A stretch of DNA of 64,000 bases. It comes from Brasenia schreberi (lineage: Eukaryota > Streptophyta > Magnoliopsida > Nymphaeales > Cabombaceae). The stretch is from the NCBI GenBank assembly GCA_036023115.1, contig JAYKKT010000088.1, positions 1,115,001 to 1,179,000 on the forward strand. Reading direction: 5' to 3'. The notes under the pieces were generated by a model. The model searched no databases, was not told where the DNA came from, and saw only the letters and a list, made by a program, of their open reading frames with translations. Numbering within the stretch: position 1 is the stretch's first letter; each line of letters opens with the position of its first letter. Positions 46,986-57,212 of the stretch are shown in pieces. A program made the position numbers and the translations under genes.

Positions 46986-47227
46986 TACAACCAACAATGC
47001 TCAAATATTATGGAAGTGTTCTCTTCATTCACTCAAGTTAAAATCTTTTATACAGGTAATATGGAGTTGACAAAAAAGAGCTATTGGGTGATGGAGTCAC
47101 AATGGCTAGTTCAACTAACTATTGAACTCTTATAACAACTAAGTGTTGTCAAATATCAGATCAAAAATTACATAAAGAAATGAAAGATACAACAAAAATG
47201 CAAAAAACAACAATATAAATGTGCACA

Positions 47228-47430
47228 CATCCAACAACAACTAAGCCTTTTCCCATAGTAGATGGGGTGGACTACATGGATTCTTTGTTTCCACATAGCC
47301 CTATCATGTGTTATGGTAGCAATTAACTCAATATAAACTAGATCATTCTTTATAGTTTATTTCCAACACTTTTGTGGTCTTCCTCTTTCTCTTTTAACAT
47401 TTTCATAATCTAGTTTTTCATATCTTCTTA
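47228..47430 (-). mobile_element. RTE LINE 3' fragment
   Basis: Minus-strand match to the last RTE codons ([15 protein letters not shown]) and 3' UTR, with the tail as caacaacaactaagcc on plus at 47230. Here the codon at the GRG-stop site is AGA (Arg). 5'-truncated. Confidence 0.85.
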
Positions 47431-47553
47431 CGTGAGAGTCCTTTCGTAATGATTGTAACAATGATTTTAAAATGACATGACTAGGAAAACCCACAAAAGT
47501 GAGAAGTAAAACTAGTATGTCAGATTACTTTGCTCGAATGGCCAGATGGGAGA

Positions 47554-47986
47554 TGTAAAGCCTAGAGATTAACCATTATCGGCATACTCATCCACTAAAA
47601 ACAGCTAGACCGGCCATCTAGTAAGTTTTTGTGGGGTGGTTATAGAAACTGACAGATAAGGGCTCCATAATGGAAAGCCTAACCATGGAATCCAGAGAGA
47701 AGGGAGTTAGGCGTTGCTTTATAAATTCAGAGTAGCGCACTGAACTCGAAACAAAAAAACAAAAACAAGAAATTTTGAAAGAAAAACTCTCTGTGAAATC
47801 TGGATGTAGGAAACCGGAAACATACCTCCTCTATCTCGTCAACACATTCATATCCCAAACGGTTCACTTCCTCAACCGATTCTCTTCTCTGTGTGAAGAA
47901 AAGCTTGTGGACGTCCACAATTCTTTAAGAGGCCATCCATTGCATGAACAAGGAATCAGGTGAGGTCTGGAGGAAGGTCACCATCA
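47554..47986 (+). repeat. Right LTR of the old copia element
   Basis: About 433 bp, partner of 44219-44647; begins TGTAAAGCC and ends CCATCA, followed by GACTC. Confidence 0.85.
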
Positions 47987-48094
47987 GACTCATCGGGATT
48001 GTGGACGTCCACAATTCTTTAAGAGGCCATCCATTGCATGAACAAGGAATCAGGTGAGGTCTGGAGGAAGGTCACCATCAGACTCATCGGGATT
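47907..48094 (+). repeat. 94-bp perfect tandem duplication at the LTR end
   Basis: 47907-48000 and 48001-48094 are identical (start gtggacgtccacaattcttt, end gactcatcgggatt). The unit spans the last 80 bp of the right LTR plus 14 bp of flank. Zero differences in an otherwise strongly diverged LTR mean a recent event or an assembly artefact. Confidence 0.95.
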
Positions 48095-48697
48095 GCTGGA
48101 ATTCATGATGTGGGATCAAATATTTACTTTCTATATTGTTGTAGCAGTTTTGGAGTGTCATTAATTCTGTATAATATTGAGTTTCTCCATCCGAATTACT
48201 TGGAGAATAGTAGAACTTTAAAGTTTCATCTATGTTTCAAGGCTTAGGTACTTGTTCTCGGGGAATATACAAGTCGTGAATGTTGTTTCATGAATATAAT
48301 GGGAGTAGGCAAAACTCAAAAGTTTTTCTTGCTGGTTGCCTGGATTCTGGAAAAATACAGTCAACGTGAAGTCTTTATGAGAATGATTATGATTATTCTC
48401 TTTCTTCATTTTGACTTGCATGACTCTTGCCTCTGATGTCAAATAATGTCCGGGAAGCAATTTTTTGATCACAAAAAGAAGTTATGAGACTTTTTTTTCC
48501 AATTTATTGGTGATGAACTGATTGTTTCAAAAATATTTTGATATGCGGTAACGGATGTACTGCCTGTTTGTGTTCATGTGTTTTTCTTGGTAAAAAGAAT
48601 AATATTGGATGCTACGTGCAACTTGTAGGTGTCAATTTCAAGATCAAGCAGCTTGTTGTTGGAGGAAAAAAGCTGAAGCTCACTATTTGGGATACGG

Positions 48698-50063
48698 GTA
48701 AAATTGAACCCTTTAATAATAAACTTTTGACTGAAAAAGTTCTTTACTATGAGTGCTTCTCAAGTTCTTGGTCATGGTGAAACTTGAAAAGAATTAATTG
48801 GAACATGAAAAATGCTACCCGAGTGATCCCAGTTATTCTTCAGGTTAGCGTGGATAATCCATGGGTTTATGTATGGACTCTACGTAAAGTCACCTAATAA
48901 ATTGGCTCCCAAGTTCTGTTAGGCGGGCCATTTCTCTGGTGCTGGCACAGTCATACAGCTTGTCTTTAGTAGCGTGCTAATTTAGCATGTTTGTTGCATG
49001 TCTATTATGTTAATTTATAGGTACGCTTTTGATTTATGAATTATATGCTTTTTGTGAAATTATTTCTGAACTTTGTTACATGTATCTGAATGCCGGTGTC
49101 CCACTTGTGGTGGTGCTTAATCCTGCCTTCTGCTTTATTTGGGCTGAGCAGTGAGCACCAAGCCCCAAATGACTGCTTTTGACAACATAAAATGAAGGAA
49201 CCTTGCTTTTTAAATTTCAAATCTCAACCATCCATGGCCAAAGATGGATGGTTGAGATTGAACAGTTGAGATTTGTTTGGATTTGGTAGCACCTAAGGGC
49301 GCTAGCATATACCAGTCTCTCTCTCTCTATATATAAGAGTGTTTATAATTAAACATTAAAAAGCAAAGAAGTGACTTTATCCACTTTAGAAATTGTTATT
49401 ATTCAGTAAGTAAAAAATAATCTTTTACTGTTTAATTCATGCCATTCATCTCATGTAATCTAACAACCAAGATTTAGAAGGATGTCACTGGGGAGGATCC
49501 TAACACACAGACATGTATATATAATACTTCTATTTATTTCCTTAATTAAGAAAATTTTCAAAAAACAAAAAGGATAAGACTTTCTGGTTGTGGAGTACCT
49601 ATGTGAATCTCATATAATAACAAAGCCAAGTGGTGAAATGTTCAGGTACAATATGGAAAAATGGAAACCAGCCTCATGATTGAATCTGATGCGTGACATG
49701 AACCCTTGTATTTCCCCTTAGGCTGAATTTATAACTTATAAATTAAAATCTTATGAGTTTCATAAGTTACAAATATTAGGGAAGACAAAAAAGTTGTGTC
49801 AAGTTAGTAGATCAGTTTATCTCCCTGAGTGTCATTCTACGTGAAGCAATGCAATACTTGTGTTTCGGCTGGTTCACATTAGAAAAGTGCAAGAATGTTG
49901 AATACTTTTTGCATTCTTACTGCTTATGATTATATCTTTGTTGTAAAAACAGAAATTGATTGAAATATATGAACATAACTTGTATAGTTGTTCGCAGACA
50001 TTATGTCCAATAGGCAATTCACCAAGCCTCTTATGTTGCCGTAAGTGCCATGTAACCAAAATA
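48698..50063. other. RABC intron 2, first part
   Basis: Non-coding. It holds a perfect 16-bp stem with an 8-bp loop at 49220-49259 (aatctcaaccatccat and its complement) and a (CT)n(TA)n run at 49317-49335. No other feature seen. Confidence 0.55.
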
Positions 50064-50068
50064 GTCCG

Positions 50069-50352
50069 TGTTGGAAAACGTGATAGCGCAACGGTGATCG
50101 AATAAGTGAAGAGAAAATATGAAGATCGAAGGAGGGGACCCACCAATGGAGGCCATCCCCCTCTCTCTCTCTCTTTTTCTTAATCTTACTCTCTTAACCC
50201 TAATACAAGAAAGTTCAACCCTTATATAATCGGTTGTTAAACACAAAATGACCAAAATACCCTTTATACTATGAAGCAATTATAATAATACCTAAAATAT
50301 AAAAAATACTAAAACTGACACTAAAAACAACATATATTCATATTTTTTAACA
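50069..50352 (-). repeat. LTR (3' LTR on minus strand)
   Basis: Begins tgttggaaaac and ends tttttaaca. Shares agagaaaatatgaa, ttcttaatcttactct, accctaatacaagaa and ttcaacccttatataat with 52223-52481. The minus strand has TATATAAG near 50222, a likely TATA box. Confidence 0.9.
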
Positions 50353-50494
50353 CCCACCCTTCCTCAAGTTGGGAGTGAGATACTTTGAACTCCAAACATG
50401 CCAAAAAGCTGATTTTTTCTTCAATTTTTTTTATTTTTCAACACTCTTGGCTGTCCGCTTCATCAGCCTTCATTGTTGTTCTTCAGTAGCTTCA

Positions 50495-50830
50495 AGGTTG
50501 CACCAATCTTTAACAACTTCTTGACTGCAACATCTTTAACTCAGCCTTCCTGGCTAGTCATTTTGAGTAGTTTCTTTGGCTGTAATATCTTAACTCAGCT
50601 TTTCAGGTCGACCATTTTCAACAGCTTCTTTGGTTGCAACATCTTCGACTTAACCTTCCTGGCCGGTCATTTTCAATAGCTTGGTTTAGCTGCAACATCT
50701 TTAACTTATCTTCTTGGCTGGTCATTTTCAGCAGCTACTTTTACTCCAACATCTTCAACTCAGCCTTCCTGATCTGTTATTTTCAGCAGCTACATGGCAA
50801 CAACATTTTCAATAGCTTCTTTGGCTACAA
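50495..50830 (-). repeat. Degenerate tandem repeats of about 55 bp, five to six units
   Basis: The block caacatctt-aactcagccttcctggc-ggtcattttcarcagcttctttgg recurs with spacings of 57, 56, 53 and 55 bp (markers near 50549, 50606, 50662, 50714, 50769). Next to the polypurine tract inside the LTR element; function unknown. Confidence 0.8.
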
Positions 50831-51063
50831 ATTCTAGCAACCTAATGGCTGCAAAATACATTTCAACAGTCCTCATGACTTCATTTCATAACACTTGATG
50901 CACAGATTAACATTTCACTTCCCCATTTCACCAAACAGTTATTGTGCATCTTGGACATTCACCATCTTTACCGTGTACGTCGGTATCCCTTGGGCAGGAA
51001 GCATGTATATCTTTTCCCATTTTGATAAGACATTATCATCGATTCCTGATCTTCAATAGGAGG

Positions 51064-51213
51064 TCATAGGGTCTACGGCAGTTGTCGCCTTCGTCACCAA
51101 CCATGAGATCGTGGCGGCTAACTACGGTGACTCCAGGGTCGTTCTCTGCCATAACTGTGCTCCGATCGCCCTTTCCTCCGACCACAAGCCTTATAGACCA
51201 AACGAGCTTCTCT
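51064..51213 (+). pseudogene. Captured protein phosphatase 2C fragment (group A-like)
   Basis: About 50 codons on plus: GSTAVVAFVTNHEIVAANYG, DSRVVLCHNCAPIALSSDHK, PYRPNELL. This is the PP2C core motif around GSTA...ANxGDSR...LSxDHKP, closest to ABA-signalling group A phosphatases such as HAI/ABI types. Flanking PP2C sequence is absent. It sits inside an LTR element, opposite to the element's strand, and directly abuts the enoyl-CoA hydratase fragment. Confidence 0.85.
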
Positions 51214-51215
51214 GT

Positions 51216-51905
51216 AGGATCCGCCTCTTCCTCGCAACTCTCGATCTCGACATGCATTCCGTCGTCGCCTTACAAAATCTGACAAGTTGGCTTTGTTTTC
51301 CAAAGAAATGCTCGTCCTCTTCTTCGATGGAACACAAGAGCATGCCCAAGATCCATTTTGAACCCATCATTGATTACTGCCTTATACCTCAGAACCGTGG
51401 TCATCTTTCACTATCCTCTCTGCTACTTCTTGGGCTTTCTTCAACACTTCGTCTAGTTCAACAATGTGGTTAACCAACTCCGATCTCTCCGCCATCTCGG
51501 CCGTCACCACCATGGCTGATAATGATACTTCTTGGGCTCGGTTCAGGCCAATGATCCTTGACAGCTTTTGTGAGAGAGACCCCATGATGGAAATATTCCA
51601 AACCTAGAGTGCGTGTCAATGAACTTGGCATCCTTCCCGACGACGAGGATGTCACAAGCGAGGCAAATCTTGAATCCAGTTGTAATCATGAATCCATTAA
51701 TGGCTCTGATGATCAGTTTCCGGCAACTCTACATCTAGAAAACAACATTCGTGTGCATGTCCTTAACATCTCCCTTGAAAACGAATTCGATGCTCGCGAG
51801 GTCGACGTCGGAGTATAACACCCTGCCGGCGTCGTGGTCACGATCACCTTCACGGAGTCATCAGCATCCAATGCCTCAAATCTGGCCATCGACATGTCAA
51901 ACTGC
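51216..51905 (-). pseudogene. Captured enoyl-CoA hydratase/isomerase retrocopy (peroxisomal ECH1-like)
   Basis: The minus strand reads, with frameshifts, DADDSVKVIV, then VDLASIEFVFKGDVKD, KLIIRAINGF, ACDILVVGKDAKFIDTHSRF, GIFPSWG, LSQKLSRIIGLNRAQEVSLS, NHIVELDEVLKKAQEVAERI and VINDGFKMDLGHAL. Order and wording follow plant peroxisomal enoyl-CoA hydratase 1 (At4g16210 type) from about residue 50 to the C-terminus. That family normally has several introns; none are present here, so it was copied from spliced RNA. It is not functional. Confidence 0.88.
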
Positions 51906-52222
51906 GTACGTCTGAGGGCCCCTCCACCCTTCTCCCTTTTTAACCCCCAACCGCCTCAGATCCGACCATTATAATCAACGCGATGGGGTGAAGAAAGAAG
52001 GATAAGAGGAGAGATGGAGGCTGCCAGAGGGATGACGGGAGGCGGACGGACAATTACAAGACAGGTGGATTGCTAGAGTGAAGAAGCGGCAGTCGCGTTG
52101 ATCTAGGCCGGTCACCGTTGAGGAAGTTAACTCCCGACTGGGTGCCGCGAAGGCCAGGAAGATGGACGTGAAATGCAAGAACCGAATCAACACTCAACAA
52201 GAAATACAAGCCTCCCATACCA

Positions 52223-52481
52223 TGTTGGAAAACATGATAGGGCAGCAGTGATTGAATAAGTAAAGAGAAAATATGAAATTTAAAGGAGGGGGCCCTCCAG
52301 TGGATGCCATCCCGTCTCGCTCTCTTTCTTAATCTTACTCTTTTAACCCTAATGTCTCTTAACCCTAATACAAGAAGTTCAACCCTTATATAATGGGTTG
52401 TTAAACACAATTACAATAATACCTAAAACATAAAAAATACTAAAAGTGACTAAAAACCATAGATATTCATATTTTTCAACA
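52223..52481 (-). repeat. LTR (5' LTR on minus strand)
   Basis: 259 bp, partner of 50069-50352, with one internal short duplication (accctaatgtctcttaaccctaatac). Ends ttttcaaca, followed by the target duplication GTCCG. Confidence 0.9.
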
Positions 52482-54423
52482 GTCCGGGAGTTGGAAATAA
52501 AGGATTTGCTTCTGCTAATTACTAATCGCAGAATTTCAAGTTTTAGAGTTGGTTTTCCTCTGTAAATGGCTGAGCTAACATTTAGATAAACTACGTTGAT
52601 TTGTTCTGTCAGTGAAGTTGTTTCCTTATTGTGTGTTTTCTGCCTTGTTTCTGAAGCTGGACTGGAGTGATTCAGGACATTGACTAGCTCTTATTACAGA
52701 GGTGCCCAAGGGATCATTCTTGGTATGATCTTCCTCAGGTTTCTTTATACATTTCTACATACTAAGTATCAAGAAAATTTATAACTTGAAATCTGAAATA
52801 GCTAAACTGAATTATATATGCTTACTGTTGTATAAAAATTCTGCATGATTTCTATTGAATAAGTGGAAATTCTGTAGTCTTGAGCATATGAATATTTGTT
52901 ACTCAAGATTACATTATGGAGGATTCTGGTGTTAGTCGATTTTATGAAGTTATGGTCATGGTACTTCCTGCGAGACTTTGTTGTGGATAAGCACTTGTGT
53001 AGTTTCATATTGTACTTGTCATGGATCTGGAACAGCAGAATAGGTTCCAGCATAAGGGGACTGATGTGAGTTGGTTATAAAGTTCCCAACATCACATTGG
53101 GTGGTCCACGAAACTGGCCAAAATCAAGTTGGTGAATTGACGTATTACCAGATGCAAGGGTGCAAGTGCTGCCAATTGCTAAATCTAGCAATATTAGACT
53201 TTGGAAGGGCCTTCCTACAGCAGGTGGTTCTGTGAACTAACTTTACCATTTTGATTAGTGGTGTTACTTATGAACTAAGAAGGTTAAGAAAAAGCAATTC
53301 AGGAGGTTTATGTTGCAAAAGTTCCAAGGGACTGGATTGACCTTCAGGCTTTGGCCATGTCTAACATCTTCAAAAGTGTCAACTTGCTGTCAACCACTTG
53401 CTCTGATGAGTACTGTAGAAGTTCCTGTCAGTTTTTCATTTGCATCTTCTCAGATGGTATACATGGATGGAGAAGGCTGATTTTTGCTATGATATAGTTG
53501 CAACATCTTCTAATATGAATGTCCATGGTGGATATAAAATCAACTGAGTTGCGGTATGAACTTTTTAAATTGAATTACTGTTGAAATATTTTAATCTATC
53601 TTGTAGATTTCCTGCCTTCACTATTCATTTTCTTCTGTTACCAGGAACAAATTCATGTTCTTTGATTTTTTGTTTTTATTTTATCAATAATTCTCTGAAT
53701 CTGTTTGAGATGTATATTTTGCTGGATTGCTGATAGTCTATGATGTTACTCGGCGAGAGACATTTACAAACTTGACTGATATATGGACAAAGGAGGTGGA
53801 ATTATATTCAACTAATCAAGACTGCATCAAAATGCTAGTTGGGAACAAAGTTGATATGGTAAATCATGTCAAACCACTTAAGTAGCACTTTTCCTTGGTA
53901 TTTGTACATGGCGCTTGAAACAAACTATGTAGTTCAACCATGTGATTAACTTGCCACATCTTCTTTCATGTGCTCACCGCTTGGTTTTCCCTCTGTGATG
54001 TTCACTTAGGCATGTGAATCTTCTGTCTCGTGTGAAGGAATTTTGCTGTGTAGGTCAAGGTTTTTTCTACAGATGTTACTGCTCTTGTAGTGCTTACAGC
54101 TGCATGATGAACAAGCCAACACGCACATATCCCCAAATAATCTGAGTAAAGTGTGTCAAGGGACTGTGTAATAGCATGACCCTGATGTCCTTGACTAAGT
54201 TTTCATTTCAAGCTAATTAACATTAGTAAGTGCTTATGGGGTTTGGCTGTTAGCTGTGGTCACTAGATTCCTCACATGCGTCCTGCTAACTTTTTATTCT
54301 TTCTGAGCGCTGGAGGTGTTTCAAAATCAAGCAAGGTTGTGTATCTCATGCATGAAGAGTAGATGATCTGCACTTAGAACTGCACCAGTTTTTCAGTAGG
54401 CTGATTTTCTATCAAGCTTTCGT

Positions 54424-54706
54424 ACAAACTCTTACACACAAAGCAAATAATGAAAAACAATCAATAATATCATAAAATTCGGAGTTACAAAGGATTGGGA
54501 GTCGGCGCCACACTCTTGGCAGCCGCCCCCTTTCTCTCTCCTCTTTCACGTTAATGACTAGGGTGTAGAGTTTTTCATTTTATAGTGGCTTCTAACTTGA
54601 ATTCATAATATGCCCCTACTTAATAAAAGTTACATCATGGAGCTCCTATTTGATAAGATATGGATCCAATAGGAGTAGATATCCGTTTCTTCTTTTTCCT
54701 TCAATA
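54424..54706 (-). repeat. LTR (3' LTR on minus strand)
   Basis: 283 bp. The outer end has lost about three bases (tgt) compared with the partner; the inner end is caata instead of caaca. Confidence 0.88.
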
Positions 54707-54714
54707 CACACCCT

Positions 54715-55166
54715 CAAGTTGGGGCCTGAATACTCATAACTCCCAACTTTTCCAAAGTTCTCTTCAAGCTGCTAGCTGTAACATGCTTAGTCAATATATC
54801 TGCCAATTGTTGTTATTATCGCACATGTGTAAGATAAAAAATTCCTATAACTAATTTCTCTCAAATAAAATAGCAGTCGACTTCGATATGCTTGATTCTT
54901 TCATGAAATACAGGATTAGATGCAATCTGCAAAGCTGCCTGGTTGTCTGTAAAACATTTCATTGGAGTATTCCTTCAGAATCCAATTTCTTCCATGAGAG
55001 ATAGAGCCCATAGGCCTTCACACATCCCAAGTGCAATTGCCCTATATTCTGCCTCAGCATTAGATCTAGCAACAAATGACTGCTTCTTGCTCTTCCATGC
55101 CACTATGTTACCTCCCATACTTAGTAAATAGCTTGATGTAGACCTTCTATCTTCGGTAGCACCAGC
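54715..55166 (-). pseudogene. copia RNase H
   Basis: Minus strand continuation of the [69 protein letters not shown], then the terminal LADILTKHVTASSLK. Isolated stops are present. Confidence 0.88.
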
Positions 55167-56335
55167 CTAATCAACATCAATATAAATTTTGATCTCGAGA
55201 GAATGATTCGGTGAATACAACAAACTGTGAGTGATAGAAGATTTGATATATCTTATGATATGAAATACAGAATTCATATGATGTCTTTTAGGAGAATGCA
55301 TCCATCTGCTTACGTAGCTCACTGCAAAGCTGATATGTGGCCTGGTAATGGTGAGATATATAAGTTTTCCCACAATTCTTTCGTACCTGCCCACATCTTC
55401 ATATGAGTCATCCGTTGTGCTCACTGGGTCCTTTTTTATTTCAATTGGTGTGGTACAAATACGACAATCTTCCATCTTGGTCTCCTTTAATAAATCTAAG
55501 ATATACTTTCTTTGGCATAAGAATAAGCTATTATTTCTTTTAATAATCTCAATCCCTAAAAAATAATGCAACTTTTCCAAATCTTTCAAGTTGAATAGAT
55601 TGTGTAGTTTCTTCTTTAGAGATATAATTCCTTCAATATCATCGCCGGTAATAATTATATCATCCACATATACAACCAATAAGATAATTTTCTTACCTTG
55701 TCTTATGAACAAGGTGTGGTCACTTGCACTTCTTTTGAATCCCAAGCCAAGAACCTCTTCACTGAGTTTTTCAAACCAAGCCCTGGGAGACTGTTTCAAA
55801 CCATAGAGTGATTTCTTCAATTTGCATACCTTGTTCAATGAGACTTCCTGATTGTACATTGGTGGTAAATCCATATAAATATTTTCACTAATATCCCCTT
55901 GTAGAAATGCATTCTTGATATCAAGTTGTCATAGTTCTCACTCACGATTCACTTCTATACTTAGAAGGATTCGTATAATATTCACTTTTGCTACTGGAGC
56001 AAATGTCTCATTATAGTCAATTCCACATGATTGACTATAACCTTTAGCAACCAGTCGAGCCTTGATGCTTCCATCTGCATTGAATTTGATAGTATATACC
56101 CACTTACAACCCACGGTTTTTCTGTTTGGTGGAAGTTCTGAAATAATCCACGTTTTATTTTATTCAAATGCTTTGATTTCTTTATCCATAACAACCCGTC
56201 ATTTGGGATTCTGGTTTGCTTCTTCAAAACTCTTGGGCACTTGAGTATTTTCTCCATTCATCACAAATAACTGGTATTCTTTTGGAAAATTAGTATAAGA
56301 TATCATCTGATGTAATGGATATATAGCAATCCCAC
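55167..56335 (-). pseudogene. copia reverse transcriptase
   Basis: Minus strand: entry segment SYTNFPKEYQLFVMNGE, then [99 protein letters not shown] (catalytic), LGIEIIKRNNSLFLCQRKYI and ITRPHISFAVSYVSRWMHSP. A continuous frame covers 55167-55874; upstream parts have frameshifts. Confidence 0.92.
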
Positions 56336-56498
56336 GTTTTCCTTGACTTTTCTTTTTCGAATCTTCGTCGAATCTGATGTAGTACAGCTTCCACCTGTTT
56401 TCTTGATCGTTTCTTGAATAAACTTTAACCCTTAGGACATAAACACTGTTGCTGACTAACCGTGAAACCCTAATCCCACGGATTAGGCTCTGATACTA

Positions 56499-56786
56499 TG
56501 TAGAAACTCTTACAAACAAAGCAAATAATGAAAAACAATCAATAATATCATAAAATTTGGAGTTACAAAGGATTGGGAGTCGGCACCACACTCTTGGCAG
56601 TTGCCCCCTTTCTCTCTCTCCTCTTTCACGTTAATGACTAGGGTGTAGAGTTTTTCATTTTATAGTGGCTTCTAACTTGAATTCCTAATATTCTCCTACT
56701 TAATAAAAGTTACACTATAGAGCTCCTATTGGTTCATATATGGATCCAATAGGAGCAAAGATCCGTTTCTTCTTTTTCCTTCAACA
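56499..56786 (-). repeat. LTR (5' LTR on minus strand)
   Basis: 288 bp, starts tgtagaaactc and ends ttcaaca on plus. Partner of 54424-54706. Confidence 0.9.
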
Positions 56787-57144
56787 TTCGTTAGAAGTCT
56801 CAATTTCTAATTTAGATTGTCGCTTTTTATGAAAAAATAATGGCTTCAGCTGACCTATATCTTTTTACAGTTTAAAAAGCAACCTGCTTTTGCCCATATC
56901 TATCCTCTGTGGTAGCTGAAGGTAGAGTTGTGACCTCAACTATCCTTTTACCCCTCGCACCATTCATGGATGTAAAACCTCCAACTGAGAAGGTTTTGCG
57001 TCCCTGTTGTTCAACGTGGGTTAGCATCTGTCTAAAAAACTTGCAATATCCTCCACTCTAAATGCTTTAAGCTGGCTCACTTAGCCAGGTGCAAGAAGCC
57101 CACAGGGTGCATGTTGGCATGGTTAATGATTGATATGTTATTCC

Positions 57145-57212
57145 AACTTGACTCAAAAGAACCTTCAAGTTGGAGCTCTTGAATTCAATACTCAGGCATG
57201 CATCTGATAGGG
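57145..57212 (+). repeat. Short dispersed repeat (SINE-like), copy 3
   Basis: Contains cttgactcaaaagaaccttc, aagttggagctcttgaattc and aggcatgcatctg, the block order of the copies at 10812 and 19688. Confidence 0.45.

Larger units (their letters stand above)
44219..47986 (+). mobile_element. Old Ty1/copia element in RABC intron 1
   Basis: Flanked by LTRs 44219-44647 and 47554-47986. A primer-binding-like ttgatattagggcc follows the left LTR (compare ttggtatcagagcc, initiator tRNA-Met). The purine-rich ccagatgggaga precedes the right LTR. GACTC occurs just before the left LTR (two bases off) and directly after the right LTR, a likely target duplication. Most of gag-pro-int is missing. Other repeats lie inside at 46758-46985 and 47228-47430. 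Confidence 0.85.
50069..52481 (-). mobile_element. Non-autonomous LTR element carrying two host gene fragments
   Basis: 2413 bp between perfect 5-bp target duplications GTCCG (50064-50068 and 52482-52486), in RABC intron 2. LTRs are 50069-50352 and 52223-52481. On the minus strand, GGTATGGGAGGC after the 5' LTR is a primer-binding-like site (compare TGGTATCAGAGC), and ACTTGAGGAAGGGTGGG before the 3' LTR is the polypurine tract. No gag or pol is visible. The interior holds about 55-bp tandem repeats (50495-50830), a PP2C fragment (51064-51213, plus) and an enoyl-CoA hydratase fragment (51216-51905, minus). Mobilisation in trans by a copia-type element is inferred. Confidence 0.9.
54424..56786 (-). 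mobile_element. Internally deleted Ty1/copia element in RABC intron 4
   Basis: Flanked by TTCGT at 54419-54423 and 56787-56791. LTRs are 54424-54706 and 56499-56786, with about 20 mismatches by eye. The minus strand has a tRNA-Met primer-binding-like TAGTATCAGAGCCTAATC (56498-56481) inside the 5' LTR and ACTTGAGGGTGTG next to the 3' LTR. Gag, protease and integrase are absent: DNA jumps from near the PBS to the start of the RT. The same LTR family left the remnant at 6900-7127. Confidence 0.93.

Noticed and set aside
51082..51473. 120-codon plus-strand frame as a gene
   Set aside because: It crosses the junction of the PP2C and enoyl-CoA hydratase fragments and is out of frame with both; it is a chance frame.
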